A DNA stretch of 64,000 nucleotides from positions 1-64,000 of the forward strand of contig CABIKM010000015.1 of assembly GCA_902196205.1 (NCBI GenBank). The letters are read 5' to 3'. The position numbers and the translations under genes are program-made. Shown here piece after piece: positions 1 to 7,596 of the stretch; within the stretch, counting starts at the first letter, position 1; every line of letters starts with the position of its first letter. Below the pieces are notes generated by a model that saw only the letters and a list, made by a program, of their open reading frames with translations, had not been told where the DNA came from and did no database searches. The stretch comes from Candidatus Methylomirabilis lanthanidiphila. Its GTDB lineage: Bacteria; Methylomirabilota; Methylomirabilia; Methylomirabilales; Methylomirabilaceae.

Positions 1-2
1 CC

Positions 3-332
3 CCCGTGCGCCCGACGCGCCAGGCGCCGCCCCCCACCTCGACCCATCCGACCCGCCAGGAACCGCCGCCACGCTTGTCTCCACAGATCAGCTCTGACAG
101 GGAAAGGCAACTCACGCAGGAGGTCAACGACACCATTCAGGGGGTTGAGCGTATCCTGCTGTCGATCGACCGGCAGAAGTTGAGATCAGACCAGTGGGAG
201 ACCTACCACACCGTTCACAGCTTCCTCACACAAGCCAGGGAGGCGCTTGCGAATAAAGACTTTCAGCAGGCGATAAATTTAGCCCAGAAAGCGCACGTCC
301 TTTCCGACGAACTCTTCAAAGCGGTGCCGTAA
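3..332 (+). CDS. C-terminal part of a proline-rich protein, cut by the window edge
   Basis: The reading frame is open to the first base, so the true start probably lies outside the window; a GTG at 6 would be the first possible start inside it. The visible N-terminal part is rich in Pro, Thr and Arg and looks like a flexible linker. It is followed by about 75 residues of predicted helix, with regularly spaced hydrophobic positions and the segments NDTIQGVERILL and FLTQAREALANKDFQQAINLAQKAHVL, quoted here only as landmarks. The second half resembles a single TPR-like helical hairpin. I do not recognise the family. It is not obviously linked to the next gene, which lies about 290 bases downstream behind its own promoter-like site. 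Confidence 0.55.
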   Translation, partial: PVRPTRQAPPPTSTHPTRQEPPPRLSPQISSDRERQLTQEVNDTIQGVERILLSIDRQKLRSDQWETYHTVHSFLTQAREALANKDFQQAINLAQKAHVLSDELFKAVP

Positions 333-574
333 TCAGTACGAACGATCTCCCCCATCCGCTCGCGCATTCCTCATTCCTGCTGCGACAACACCAATACCTG
401 GAGTTCTAACCTTTCACGCGTTCCTTCCTACCCACTATTCGAGTAACAATTACCTGCCACCGTCCCCGTTTCGACCTTTTCTTTGAAACGCTCGATACCA
501 TGTGCTGTCGATGTTGGCATGTAACTCATTGTGTCCTAACGGTTTATACACACGCGACGGCGCGGTCATGATCC

Positions 575-590
575 TGGCATGCCGCTTGCT
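575..590 (+). promoter_or_regulatory. sigma-54-type -24/-12 promoter candidate
   Basis: TGGCAT-GCCGC-TTGCT matches the RpoN consensus TGGCAC-N5-TTGCW at all but one informative position, with the GG and GC doublets at the required spacing. It sits 33 bases upstream of the GTG start at 623, leaving room for transcription to start near position 600. The remainder of the 333-622 gap shows no gene. I see no clear enhancer-binding palindrome, so activator control is inferred only from the promoter class. Confidence 0.5.
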
Positions 591-622
591 CCCCTTTCTC
601 TACTGAAAGGGGGAATGAGTCA

Positions 623-1294
623 GTGAGCGCGCACCAGTTGCACGATGTCAGGCAAAAGGTACTCGTCGTTGATGACAATCCGACCTTCAGGGAACTCCTG
701 ACCGATCTTCTCGAATCGATAGGCTACCACGTGTTGACTGCACAAGACGGTCTGGCCGGCTTGGACGCGCTGCACAATGGTCCCTTCGATCTTATTCTGG
801 TGGACTACCGTATGCCGGGCATAACCGGCCTCGAGATGACCGCTTTTATACGGAGGTCCGATACCGTCACCCCTATCATCCTGATCACAGGCGACTACTA
901 CGCGCTTGCCCCTGAGATAGTGGCGCAGGCCGGGGTCACAAGAGTGCTGGCGAAGCCGCTACAAATACAGGAATTCTTGAAGATATGCTCGGCGGAAGGC
1001 GAAAAGAAAAAGATAAACGATACCTCGACAACTCGACAAAAGGAGATAAACAGGATGAGTAGAGCAATATCCAAACCGATCGCATTGGGGGTACTTGTGC
1101 TCGCCCTCACCACGGGATGCGCCGGGATGTCGACGCGCCAGCAGCGCGCCCTCAGTGGAGGCGCCATCGGTGCGGCCGGTGGCGCGGCTATTGGCGCCAT
1201 GGCCGGCAGCCCGACAACAGGCGCTATCGTAGGCGGTGCGGTCGGGACAGCCACAGGCGCCCTGTGGGACGATATTAAGAAATCGATGAAGTAG
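623..1294 (+). CDS. Receiver (REC) domain read in frame into a glycine-zipper lipoprotein
   Basis: From the GTG at 623, residues 12-125 form a response-regulator receiver domain. The acidic pair is D17/D18, the phospho-acceptor is D61 in LVDYRMPG, T89 is the switch residue and K111 is the conserved lysine. No output domain follows. Instead, a charged 20-residue linker leads, without a stop, into a second start (residue 145), a lipoprotein signal peptide and a glycine-rich tail. A cytoplasmic receiver fused to an internal lipoprotein signal makes little topological sense. I infer that the receiver gene lost its stop codon, or that two proteins are made from one frame. The spacing GGGGG to GTG is short but usable. 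A sigma-54-like promoter precedes it and a strong terminator follows. Confidence 0.65.
   Translation: MSAHQLHDVRQKVLVVDDNPTFRELLTDLLESIGYHVLTAQDGLAGLDALHNGPFDLILVDYRMPGITGLEMTAFIRRSDTVTPIILITGDYYALAPEIVAQAGVTRVLAKPLQIQEFLKICSAEGEKKKINDTSTTRQKEINRMSRAISKPIALGVLVLALTTGCAGMSTRQQRALSGGAIGAAGGAAIGAMAGSPTTGAIVGGAVGTATGALWDDIKKSMK
1055..1294 (+). CDS. Small glycine-zipper lipoprotein starting inside the receiver reading frame
   Basis: An ATG at 1055 is preceded by AGGAG at 1041-1045, a good ribosome binding site, and opens a 79-residue protein in the same frame as the receiver domain. It has a textbook lipoprotein signal (MSRAISKPIALGVLVLAL then LTTGC) followed by alternating Gly/Ala stretches of the YMGG or glycine-zipper type (GGAIGAAGGAAIGAMAG and GAIVGGAVGTATGAL). 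These usually insert in or line the outer membrane. The independent SD and the signal peptide argue that this is a separately translated product, whatever happens to the longer fusion form. Confidence 0.65.
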   Translation: MSRAISKPIALGVLVLALTTGCAGMSTRQQRALSGGAIGAAGGAAIGAMAGSPTTGAIVGGAVGTATGALWDDIKKSMK

Positions 1295-1337
1295 CAATCC
1301 GGTACTGGCGCAGCCACCCCCCGGCTGGTCAGTTCTT

Positions 1338-1388
1338 ACGGCCTCTTCGAGCGGAGCCATGTTTTGGCATCGGAGAGGCCGTTTTTTC
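1338..1388 (+). terminator. Rho-independent terminator after the receiver/lipoprotein gene
   Basis: ACGGCCTCT (1338-1346) pairs perfectly with AGAGGCCGT (1374-1382) and the right arm runs directly into a T6 tract. A nested GCCA/TGGC stem lies in the loop. It is placed 44 bases after the stop codon at 1294, as expected for a transcript end. Confidence 0.8.
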
Positions 1389-1662
1389 CACCCCCATTGA
1401 CCTGCCTTGTATTCACTGAAACATAGCAGTCAGCTTTCAGCGCTCAGCCGTCAGGGTTAGACCCGGTAAAGGAATCGATCAGAAGGCCTGGTAGCTGACC
1501 GTTCACGCGGTGATCCATGTTCGAGGGCCGGCGAACCGATGGGCAGACCGGTAATGATAGGCTTTTCCAATTTGACTTATCGGATATAAGCCCCTAATGT
1601 CACAAAGGGTTTGCAGCGAATTTTATCGGCCGATCGCACATTCAGCCATCGGGAGGGTTGCC

Positions 1663-2538
1663 ATGGGTCGTCGATGGATAGTTGTCGGTTTATCAAGCGT
1701 AGTGGCTGTTATGGTCGGTCTCGGATCACTCAGTCCTGTCTGGTCCGAATCGCCAAAGGAGCTGCGGGTTTCGGCCATTCCGGATGAGAACCCGACCGAG
1801 TTGATGCGCATCTACGCGCCCTTTGCTGAATATCTGAGCCGAGAGATCGGCATCCCAGTCAGATACTATAACGTGGTGGACTACGCCGCAACCGTCGAAG
1901 GCCTGGCAGCCAAGAAACTGGATATGGTCTGGTACGGGGGCTTTACCTTCGTGCAGGCTCGGAAGCGAACCGGCAATGCGATCCCTGTAGTAAGCCGAGA
2001 GGAAGATCTTCGCTTCCACAGTAAGTTCATCGCTCGATGGGACGCCGGGATCAAAACTCTGGCCGACTTGAAGGGGAAGAGCTTCTCGTTTGGAAGCGTC
2101 AGCTCAACGTCGGGCCATCTTATGCCGCGCTATTTTCTACTGCAGAACGGGATCAATCCCGAGCGAGACTTCGCAACGTTCAGTTTCAGCGGGGCTCATG
2201 ATGCGACCGCCCTGTGGGTCGAGAGCGGGAAGGTTGATGCCGGCGCCTTGAACGAGGCGGTGTGGGACAAGCTGATCGAGCGCAAGAAGATCGACCCGAA
2301 CAAGGTCAAGGTCTTCTGGACGACACCCCCGTACATCGATTATGTCTGGACCGTACGGGGCGATCTGGACAGCGCCCTTATCGAAAAGATTACGACGGCC
2401 TTCATGAAGCTGGACTACAGCAATCCAGCGGATAAGGCGCTCATGGATCTCCAGCGCACGAAGAAATATATCCGCGTCAAGGCGGAGCAGTTCAAGGCGG
2501 CTGAAGATGCAGCGATCGCCGCCGGACTGTTCCAGTAA
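1663..2538 (+). CDS. phnD: PhnD-family periplasmic substrate-binding protein
   Basis: This is the periplasmic ligand-binding subunit of the importer encoded by the next three genes. I take the ATG at 1663 (GGGAGG at 1651-1656) because it opens directly onto a signal peptide, WIVVGLSSVVAVMVGLG, cleaved near VWS-ESPKEL. An upstream ATG at 1597 in the same frame would add 22 unlikely residues. The mature domain begins with the family hallmark ELRVSAIPDENPTELMR and contains DMVWYGGFTFVQAR, the conserved SVSSTSGHLMPRYFL loop and GAHDATALWVESGKVDAG. These fit the PhnD/phosphonate-binding superfamily. The IPDENPTE and SVSSTSG forms resemble members often annotated as putative selenate or phosphite binders, so the ligand is uncertain. 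No C-P lyase or phosphite oxidation gene is nearby. Confidence 0.8.
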   Translation: MGRRWIVVGLSSVVAVMVGLGSLSPVWSESPKELRVSAIPDENPTELMRIYAPFAEYLSREIGIPVRYYNVVDYAATVEGLAAKKLDMVWYGGFTFVQARKRTGNAIPVVSREEDLRFHSKFIARWDAGIKTLADLKGKSFSFGSVSSTSGHLMPRYFLLQNGINPERDFATFSFSGAHDATALWVESGKVDAGALNEAVWDKLIERKKIDPNKVKVFWTTPPYIDYVWTVRGDLDSALIEKITTAFMKLDYSNPADKALMDLQRTKKYIRVKAEQFKAAEDAAIAAGLFQ

Positions 2539-2552
2539 CGCAATCGGCACCC

Positions 2553-3371
2553 ATGTACCTGCTCGATGGAATCTGTAAGGTCTTTAACGGCCGAACGATC
2601 GCCGTGCGCGAACTCGACCTGAAGATTCGACGTGGCGAGTGGGTCGCGTTGATCGGCCCGAGCGGGGCCGGCAAAACGACGCTGTTTCGGTTATTGAATT
2701 TTACGATTCCCCCAACCTCCGGCACCCTCCTGTTCGACGGACTGGACAACAGGCACCTCTCAGGTCGGCGACTGCGCGAGGTTCGCCGCCGAATCGGAAC
2801 GATCTATCAGCAACACAACCTGGTTCCTCGCCTGCAGGTTGTCCATAATGTGCTGTCCGGCAGGCTTGGGACCTGGCCTGTCTGGCAGGCGGTGCGATCT
2901 CTGATCCGACCCGTGGAGGTGGATCTCGCCGCCGATGCGCTCAGGCAAGTCGGCATCGCCGATAAACTGTACGAGCGGACCGAAACCCTGTCCGGCGGCC
3001 AGCAGCAGCGGGTCGCGATTGCCCGCCTGCTGGTACAGGATCCGGAGGTGATCCTGGCCGATGAACCGGTCTCTTCAGTCGATCCTGCACTGGCAGCCGG
3101 CATTGTCAAGCTGCTGATTGAACTGAGCCAGACCTACCATAAAACTCTGCTCATGAACCTTCACAGCGTTGATCTGGCCCTGGCCTACTTCCCCCGTGTC
3201 ATCGGGCTCAAGGACGGCATGATCTCGTTCGACTTACCGACGGCAGCGGTGACGGATGAGCATCTGACAGCCCTCTATGCCGGAAGTCAGACTGAGGTTG
3301 CCGGAGAGGAGATCTTCAGCCGTGCGGAACGATCTTTCGCCCGCTCCTGTCAGCCCCGCCTTACCAACTAG
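2553..3371 (+). CDS. phnC: PhnC-family ABC transporter ATP-binding protein
   Basis: This cytoplasmic ATPase energises the importer. Walker A is GPSGAGKTT (residues ~36-44), the Q-loop follows in the YQQHNLVPRL region, the signature is LSGGQQQR and Walker B is VILADEPVSSVDP, with H in NLHSVDLAL as the switch histidine. The length of 272 residues is normal for PhnC. It begins 14 bases after phnD and its 3' end overlaps the next gene, so phnD-phnC-phnE-phnE is one operon. The ribosome binding site before ATG 2553 is weak, which suggests coupling to phnD translation. Confidence 0.85.
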   Translation: MYLLDGICKVFNGRTIAVRELDLKIRRGEWVALIGPSGAGKTTLFRLLNFTIPPTSGTLLFDGLDNRHLSGRRLREVRRRIGTIYQQHNLVPRLQVVHNVLSGRLGTWPVWQAVRSLIRPVEVDLAADALRQVGIADKLYERTETLSGGQQQRVAIARLLVQDPEVILADEPVSSVDPALAAGIVKLLIELSQTYHKTLLMNLHSVDLALAYFPRVIGLKDGMISFDLPTAAVTDEHLTALYAGSQTEVAGEEIFSRAERSFARSCQPRLTN

Positions 3372-4212
3372 GCGCGTCTCCAACGCCCAGATCATCTGTT
3401 CCGCCCTCTTCATCCTGACGTTCCTGGGAAGTTACAGGCTTGCTCAGGTCAAGCCCCTGCTGCTTCTCGACCCCGAGGGACGCCGGAATATTCGGACTTT
3501 CGTCACCGGCATGTTTCCGCCCGACCTGTCCTGGGACTTCCTGAGTCTTCTTGGTCGCCCGATCATAGAAACCATTCAACTCTCCCTCATGGGAACCTTC
3601 ATGGCCGTGGTAATCGGATTCCCCCTCGGCCTTCTGGCGACACGTTCACTGACCTTCACGGGCATTCTCAACGAACAGGACATGATCGGCAGTCGCCGCA
3701 GCGCTTTTCTCGTGCGTAAGGGGATCTATCTTCTGGTCAGAGCGATCCTCAGCCTGTTTCGGACGGTCCCTGAATTCGTATGGGCCTTCATGTTTGTCCG
3801 GGCCGTGGGGCTGGGACCGTTCCCCGGTGTCCTGGCTATCGGGATTTCGTACGCGGGAATGCTGGGGAAGATCTACTCTGAGATCCTGGAACATGTGAAT
3901 CCGGGGCCTCTGGAGGCGCTCCAGGCAACCGGCGCTTCGCGGCCCGCCATCCTGTTATATGGCCTGCTGCCGCAGGCCTTGCCGAACCTGGTCTCCTATA
4001 CCCTGTACCGTTGGGAATGCGCGATTCGCGCATCGACGATTTTGGGATTCGTAGGCGCGGGCGGGATCGGGCAGCAACTTGAGATCTCGATGCGGATGTT
4101 TAATTTCAATCAGGTCCTCACCCTGGTGGCGATCCTGTTTGTGATAGTGGCGGGTGTGGATGCCTTGAGCGCCAGAATACGAAATACGATTCTGGGCCGG
4201 ACGGCCGACTGA
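3322..4212 (+). CDS. phnE: PhnE-family ABC transporter permease, first copy
   Basis: This inner-membrane permease has about six hydrophobic segments and the ATPase-docking EAA loop EALQATGASRPAILLYGLLPQ. I prefer the GTG at 3322, which is preceded by the purine-rich GGAGAGGAG at 3302-3310. An ATG at 3277 in frame would overlap phnC by 95 bases and add 15 Arg-rich residues. The chosen start still overlaps phnC by 50 bases. It is homologous to the next gene, and the two probably form a heterodimeric pore. The motifs RTVPEFVWAFMFVRAVGLGPFPG and GFVGAGGIGQQLE are typical of the family. Confidence 0.8.
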   Translation: MRNDLSPAPVSPALPTRRVSNAQIICSALFILTFLGSYRLAQVKPLLLLDPEGRRNIRTFVTGMFPPDLSWDFLSLLGRPIIETIQLSLMGTFMAVVIGFPLGLLATRSLTFTGILNEQDMIGSRRSAFLVRKGIYLLVRAILSLFRTVPEFVWAFMFVRAVGLGPFPGVLAIGISYAGMLGKIYSEILEHVNPGPLEALQATGASRPAILLYGLLPQALPNLVSYTLYRWECAIRASTILGFVGAGGIGQQLEISMRMFNFNQVLTLVAILFVIVAGVDALSARIRNTILGRTAD

Positions 4213-5084
4213 TGGCGTGGCGTTCTACGCAGGCGGCGTGGCCGGCGGGAACCAGGGGACCGGATCGCCTCTCCACGCGTAATCTGATGATCGCGGCGGG
4301 ACTCCTGACCCTCATGGTCTGGAGCTATGTGGGAACCGAGTTCTCGCTGCGCGAACTGCTGGGCGGCGAAAGTGCGATCCAGATCCTCACCTATATTCGG
4401 AAGCTCTTTCCGCCCGATCTCTCCACCCAGTTTCTGCTGAAGACCGGATACTGGGCGCTCGAGACCTTTGCCATGTCGTTCCTCGGAACGATCCTCGCGG
4501 TCCTGATCGCCTGCTCTCTCGTCTTTCTCTCCAGCCGCAACCTGATGTTCGCCGGGTTGCTGTTCGAAATGGAGCAGAGCCGACCGTGGGTACGAGCGCT
4601 CCGAACCATTCTCTGTTTCAGCGCCAAAGCCGTCCTCAATGTTCTTCGGACCATTCCCCATCTGGTTTGGGCACTGATCCTGGTCTTTGCGGTCGGCCTT
4701 GGTCCTTTCCCGGGGATGCTCGCACTCGGGATTCACACGGGCGGGGTCCTGGGGCGGCTCTTTGGGGAAGTCATAGAAAACGTCGAGATTCAGCCACTCG
4801 AGGCGTTACAGGCGACCGGCGCCGGCCGATTGCAGATCCTGTTCTACGGCATCCTCCCTCAGGCCTTGCCGGAGTGTCTCGCCTACACGCTGTACCGTTG
4901 GGAGGTGAACATCCGGGAAGCCGTCATCCTGGGCTACGTCGGCGCTGGGGGACTGGGCCAACAGATTCAGATCGCTATCAGTCTCTTCCTGGAACACCGG
5001 CTGCTGACCTTAATTCTGGCGATCTATCTAATTGTCACCGCCGTCGATACCCTCAGCGCCTATCTAAGAAGCCGGCTCGCATAA
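4212..5084 (+). CDS. phnE: PhnE-family ABC transporter permease, second copy
   Basis: The start codon overlaps the stop of the first permease by one base (TGATG), which implies translational coupling. It has the same architecture as its neighbour: hydrophobic helices, RTIPHLVWALILVFAVGLGPFPG, the EAA loop EALQATGAGRLQILFYGILPQ and GYVGAGGLGQQIQ. Two consecutive PhnE-type permeases are common in phosphonate and phosphite import operons. The operon ends here without an obvious hairpin terminator. The following 60 bases hold only a relic on the opposite strand. Confidence 0.83.
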   Translation: MAWRSTQAAWPAGTRGPDRLSTRNLMIAAGLLTLMVWSYVGTEFSLRELLGGESAIQILTYIRKLFPPDLSTQFLLKTGYWALETFAMSFLGTILAVLIACSLVFLSSRNLMFAGLLFEMEQSRPWVRALRTILCFSAKAVLNVLRTIPHLVWALILVFAVGLGPFPGMLALGIHTGGVLGRLFGEVIENVEIQPLEALQATGAGRLQILFYGILPQALPECLAYTLYRWEVNIREAVILGYVGAGGLGQQIQIAISLFLEHRLLTLILAIYLIVTAVDTLSAYLRSRLA

Positions 5085-5151
5085 CCCTGTCACTCGTATC
5101 GATGAGAACGTACGAGCGCGGTCCTGGCCAGTCTGCCGCCTGACGTAGTTG

Positions 5152-5262
5152 CTATACCCTGTCCAAGGGCCGATGAGGCGGGGGAGGTAACTCAACCTTC
5201 ACCACGTCTCCCGGCCGCACTACCCCGCCCGTTCGCACCACCCCTATGAGGCCGAACCTTCC
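5152..5262 (-). pseudogene. 3' relic of a MOSC-domain gene
   Basis: On the minus strand, 36 codons and a stop read GRFGLIGVVRTGGVVRPG, then DVVKVELPPPPHRPLDRV. This is the recognisable last strand-and-tail of a MOSC-domain (molybdenum cofactor sulfurase C-terminal) protein. No start or upstream MOSC body is present: the match ends at the 3' boundary of the next gene (stop at 5265). It is too short to function and is best read as the leftover end of a gene removed by deletion. Confidence 0.5.
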
Positions 5263-5264
5263 GC

Positions 5265-5795
5265 TCACTTATTTTCCGCCGGTGGACAGTTCAGTTGGAA
5301 GATATGAATATTGCCGCCGTTCCAGTGTGTCGTCTTTGCGCTTCCCGTGCCCTCTGGCTTTTCAGGGAGGATCGAATGACTCTTGCCAAACTCAACGATC
5401 GGCGTCTCGCTCAGCAGCGTAAGCTGTCTGTCATTCGCCAGAAGCTTGAAGGTGGCTTTCCAACTCTTTTCGCCCATCTTTTCGAGGCGCAATTTCAGTT
5501 TGGAGCAGTCGTCGGTTTCCATCGGAACGGTCATCTTGTGTCCGAACCAAGGCGCCTTCTTATAGCGATACGAGTTCTCCTCCAATAGCCAGTTGCCAAA
5601 GAACCAGCCGGAATCGTAGACTACGATGGTGTTGTCCTTCAAGATTTGGAAATTGATCGGTTCGCCTTTGTCTTTATCATCATCCTTGGTATTTATTTCA
5701 ACTTCGAAATTAACGATATTCGTCGCTAACGCTGTCTGAAACGAGCCCAGCAGAAGAACGCCGGCAACAGCACCCGCGGTCACGTATTTCAGCAT
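5265..5795 (-). CDS. Exported protein of unknown function
   Basis: 176 residues with a clear Sec signal peptide (MLKYVTAGAVAGVLLLGSF, cleavage near TALA-TN). The ribosome binding site AAGGAGTG lies 7 bases before the ATG. The mature protein is beta-rich and acidic in its first part (NTKDDDKDKGEP). It has one Cys pair candidate (Cys in DDCSKLK and Cys in QLNCPP) and an NWLLEENSYRYKKAPWFGH segment. I do not recognise a family. It stands alone between the MOSC relic and the transposase, so no pathway can be suggested. Confidence 0.7.
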   Translation of the reverse strand: MLKYVTAGAVAGVLLLGSFQTALATNIVNFEVEINTKDDDKDKGEPINFQILKDNTIVVYDSGWFFGNWLLEENSYRYKKAPWFGHKMTVPMETDDCSKLKLRLEKMGEKSWKATFKLLANDRQLTLLSETPIVEFGKSHSILPEKPEGTGSAKTTHWNGGNIHIFQLNCPPAENK

Positions 5796-5916
5796 AATCG
5801 TTCACTCCTTGTTGACGTCATTACCATCCAGCAGCCGACATACACCATCTAACGCTTTCGACGACCGGGGCGATTCTCCTGCCAACCAAAGGCCTTGTCA
5901 AGCCCGTGCGTGGAGA

Positions 5917-5934
5917 GGGACGTTGTTTCTCAAC
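5917..5934 (+). repeat. REP-like palindromic repeat, copy R1
   Basis: GGGACGTTGTTTCTCAAC. The core GTTG-tttct-CAAC can fold into a small stem, preceded by GGGAC. A GGAC or GTAG foot next to a palindrome is the signature of REPs mobilised by RAYT transposases. This copy overlaps the stop codon of the transposase gene at 5930 and is inverted relative to copy R2 at 6963. Confidence 0.7.
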
Positions 5935-6916
5935 GTGACATATTCGGTTTGTTGACCCTTTCAATCGCCCTTGTGACGGCGGCCGTGGCGACACCAAGAT
6001 GTCGCGCAATCTCAGCGGCACCAAGGCCAAGCTCCTCCCTGCTTCGCCATGCGATCAGGGCACGGGTTTTACTCACTACGTTCCGGCGCACTCCGCCCGT
6101 GATCTCCGAACGGTTGATGCCGGCCTTTCCGCACTCTTCGTCAATAATATCTACTATCGTCCTCCCTCTGAGTCGGTGAGTGGTCTGCCGCAACTGCCTC
6201 TCTTCTGCTTCCCTGAGCACGGCCTGGACAAAGTCTCCACTGCCCAGAATTCGCTCATCCGATGCCTCTCGCTGACCTTTTCTTTGCACGGCACGCACCT
6301 GCGACCAGCCGCCTAGGCTACGGACCAGTCCGCCGCCGGTCATTGTCGGGTCGTGCCCCAATGACATGCCTTCTTCCATAAAGCGCCGGTAGCCCGCTAT
6401 CGCCTTTCTCCCGGCTCCGCCGAACCTGGCAAGGACTTCTTCATTAGCCATCCAAGGGTAACTGCCCTTGCCGAGAATGCCGCGATGTCCGCTCCATGGG
6501 TAGCGGTCCAATTCTGCCATCGTATAGACTATATTTGCCCGAACATGATTTAAGTGAATATACCGGACGAGGGCGAGAAGGTAGTGCTCCTCATCGCAGA
6601 GAACCGATTTATAACGGTTTTCAAAGAGATGACCGGAGCGTTTATGTCGTCGGTTGTAGTATTGGGCGTACCACGTCAGCAGCCTTCGCATGACCGAGGA
6701 AATACCGTCGTTGCCGCTCCTGAAAAGGATGTGGACATGGTTGTCCATGAGCGCCCAGGCGTAGACAACACAGCCGCCTTCGCCTACGCAATAACCGAGG
6801 CGCTCCAGAAAACGGGTCTTATCCTCATCATCATCGAAGATAACGGACTTGTTGATCCCGCGCACCATAATGTGATGAAGGGCGCCGGGAGTATCGAGAC
6901 GGGCTTGACGTGGCAT
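5930..6916 (-). mobile_element. REP-associated tyrosine (Y1/HUH, RAYT-like) transposase with C-terminal HTH
   Basis: Single-strand transposase of the IS200-like Y1 superfamily. The N-terminal MPRQARLDTPGALHHIMVRG, the HUH motif in MDNHVHILF (~residues 57-65), and the catalytic-Tyr helix LLTWYAQYYNRRHKRSGHLF followed by NRYKS are diagnostic. Residues ~245-328 add a DnaA-like or HTH extension ending SREELGLGAAEIARHLGVAT, frequent in the RAYT-type family. The gene is intact at 328 residues. It is flanked by inverted copies of an 18-base palindromic repeat (5917-5934 and 6963-6980), which are its likely substrates. A third copy at 7577 brackets a neighbouring gene. No target-site duplication is apparent. 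Confidence 0.85.
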
Positions 6917-6962
6917 GAGCGAACCCTACGACTCTACCGGATTGCTGTCAAGAGTTAGTTGC

Positions 6963-6980
6963 GTTGAGAAACAACGTCCC
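6963..6980 (-). repeat. REP-like palindromic repeat, copy R2 (inverted)
   Basis: GTTGAGAAACAACGTCCC, the exact reverse complement of R1 over 18 bases. Together R1 and R2 delimit the transposase gene with 1 kb between them. R2 and R3 (7577) are again in inverted orientation and delimit the DUF4189 gene. Confidence 0.7.
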
Positions 6981-7044
6981 GACTCTCTTCGGTGGCTCGA
7001 GCGCTAGCCGAGCCACGACCCGTCTGGTGGAGCCCCTCGGCCCA

Positions 7045-7524
7045 CTACTGTACGGAGCACGACCAGGCCACCACCGTGCACACCTTGCCGCCGGCAGTGC
7101 GGCAAGCTGCCAGGCTGCGGTCCTCGGCTTCCTTCCTTGTCCTGCCGAGACCGGGTCTGACTTGTCCCCGCGTCGATTCCGCGATGGCGCCGCACTGGTC
7201 CTTGAGGTTCACCACGATTTGGCAGTCGGGCGCGCGGCGCGCACACTGACCCCGCGCGGTCCGGCTCGCTCGCTCTTGGCTGCGGTGGTCAAACGAGTAC
7301 CCCCACGCACCGGTCTGGCGAGAGTAGGCGATGGCGCCGTACGACTCGGAACACACCGTCTCGCAGGAGGGCGAGCTGGCAGACCGTTCGCATCGCCAGC
7401 GTTCATCGCCGGAAGTGCCCCAGCAGCCATCTATTGCCTCCGTACAGACCTGCCGACAGCCGGCCTCGACCTCGCCTGCCAAGCCGATGCCCACGAACAG
7501 TGCAAGCACGCCCAGCCGCTTCAT
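7045..7524 (-). CDS. Exported DUF4189-domain protein
   Basis: From ATG 7524 the protein starts with a signal peptide (MKRLGVLALFVGIGLAGEVEA-GC). A Cys-rich spacer is followed by a DUF4189 domain: YGAIAYSRQTGAWGYSFDHR, A-rich helix, QCARRAPDCQIVVNLKDQCG, then GGKVCTVVAWSCS. The Cys residues are paired as expected for a disulfide-stabilised periplasmic fold, whose function is unknown in the family. A longer frame from 7596 begins inside repeat R3 and would bury the signal peptide, so I reject it. The gene is enclosed by inverted repeat copies R2 and R3, which suggests it may be carried by the RAYT system. Confidence 0.7.
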   Translation of the reverse strand: MKRLGVLALFVGIGLAGEVEAGCRQVCTEAIDGCWGTSGDERWRCERSASSPSCETVCSESYGAIAYSRQTGAWGYSFDHRSQERASRTARGQCARRAPDCQIVVNLKDQCGAIAESTRGQVRPGLGRTRKEAEDRSLAACRTAGGKVCTVVAWSCSVQ

Positions 7525-7576
7525 CAAGGTCGTCAGCCGTCCGCAGATCCTTCTCTTCGGGTGGAACTCCTCTATG

Positions 7577-7594
7577 GGGACGTTGTTTCTCAAC
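7577..7594 (+). repeat. REP-like palindromic repeat, copy R3
   Basis: GGGACGTTGTTTCTCAAC, identical to R1 over 18 bases and also followed by a related NNGAC. It lies 53 bases upstream of the DUF4189 start, on the far side of that gene from the transposase. Confidence 0.7.
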
Positions 7595-7596
7595 AT

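Noticed and set aside
3277-3321. ATG 3277 as the phnE start
   Set aside because: It would overlap phnC by 95 bases and add Arg-rich residues not expected before the first helix; GTG 3322 has a purine-rich SD.
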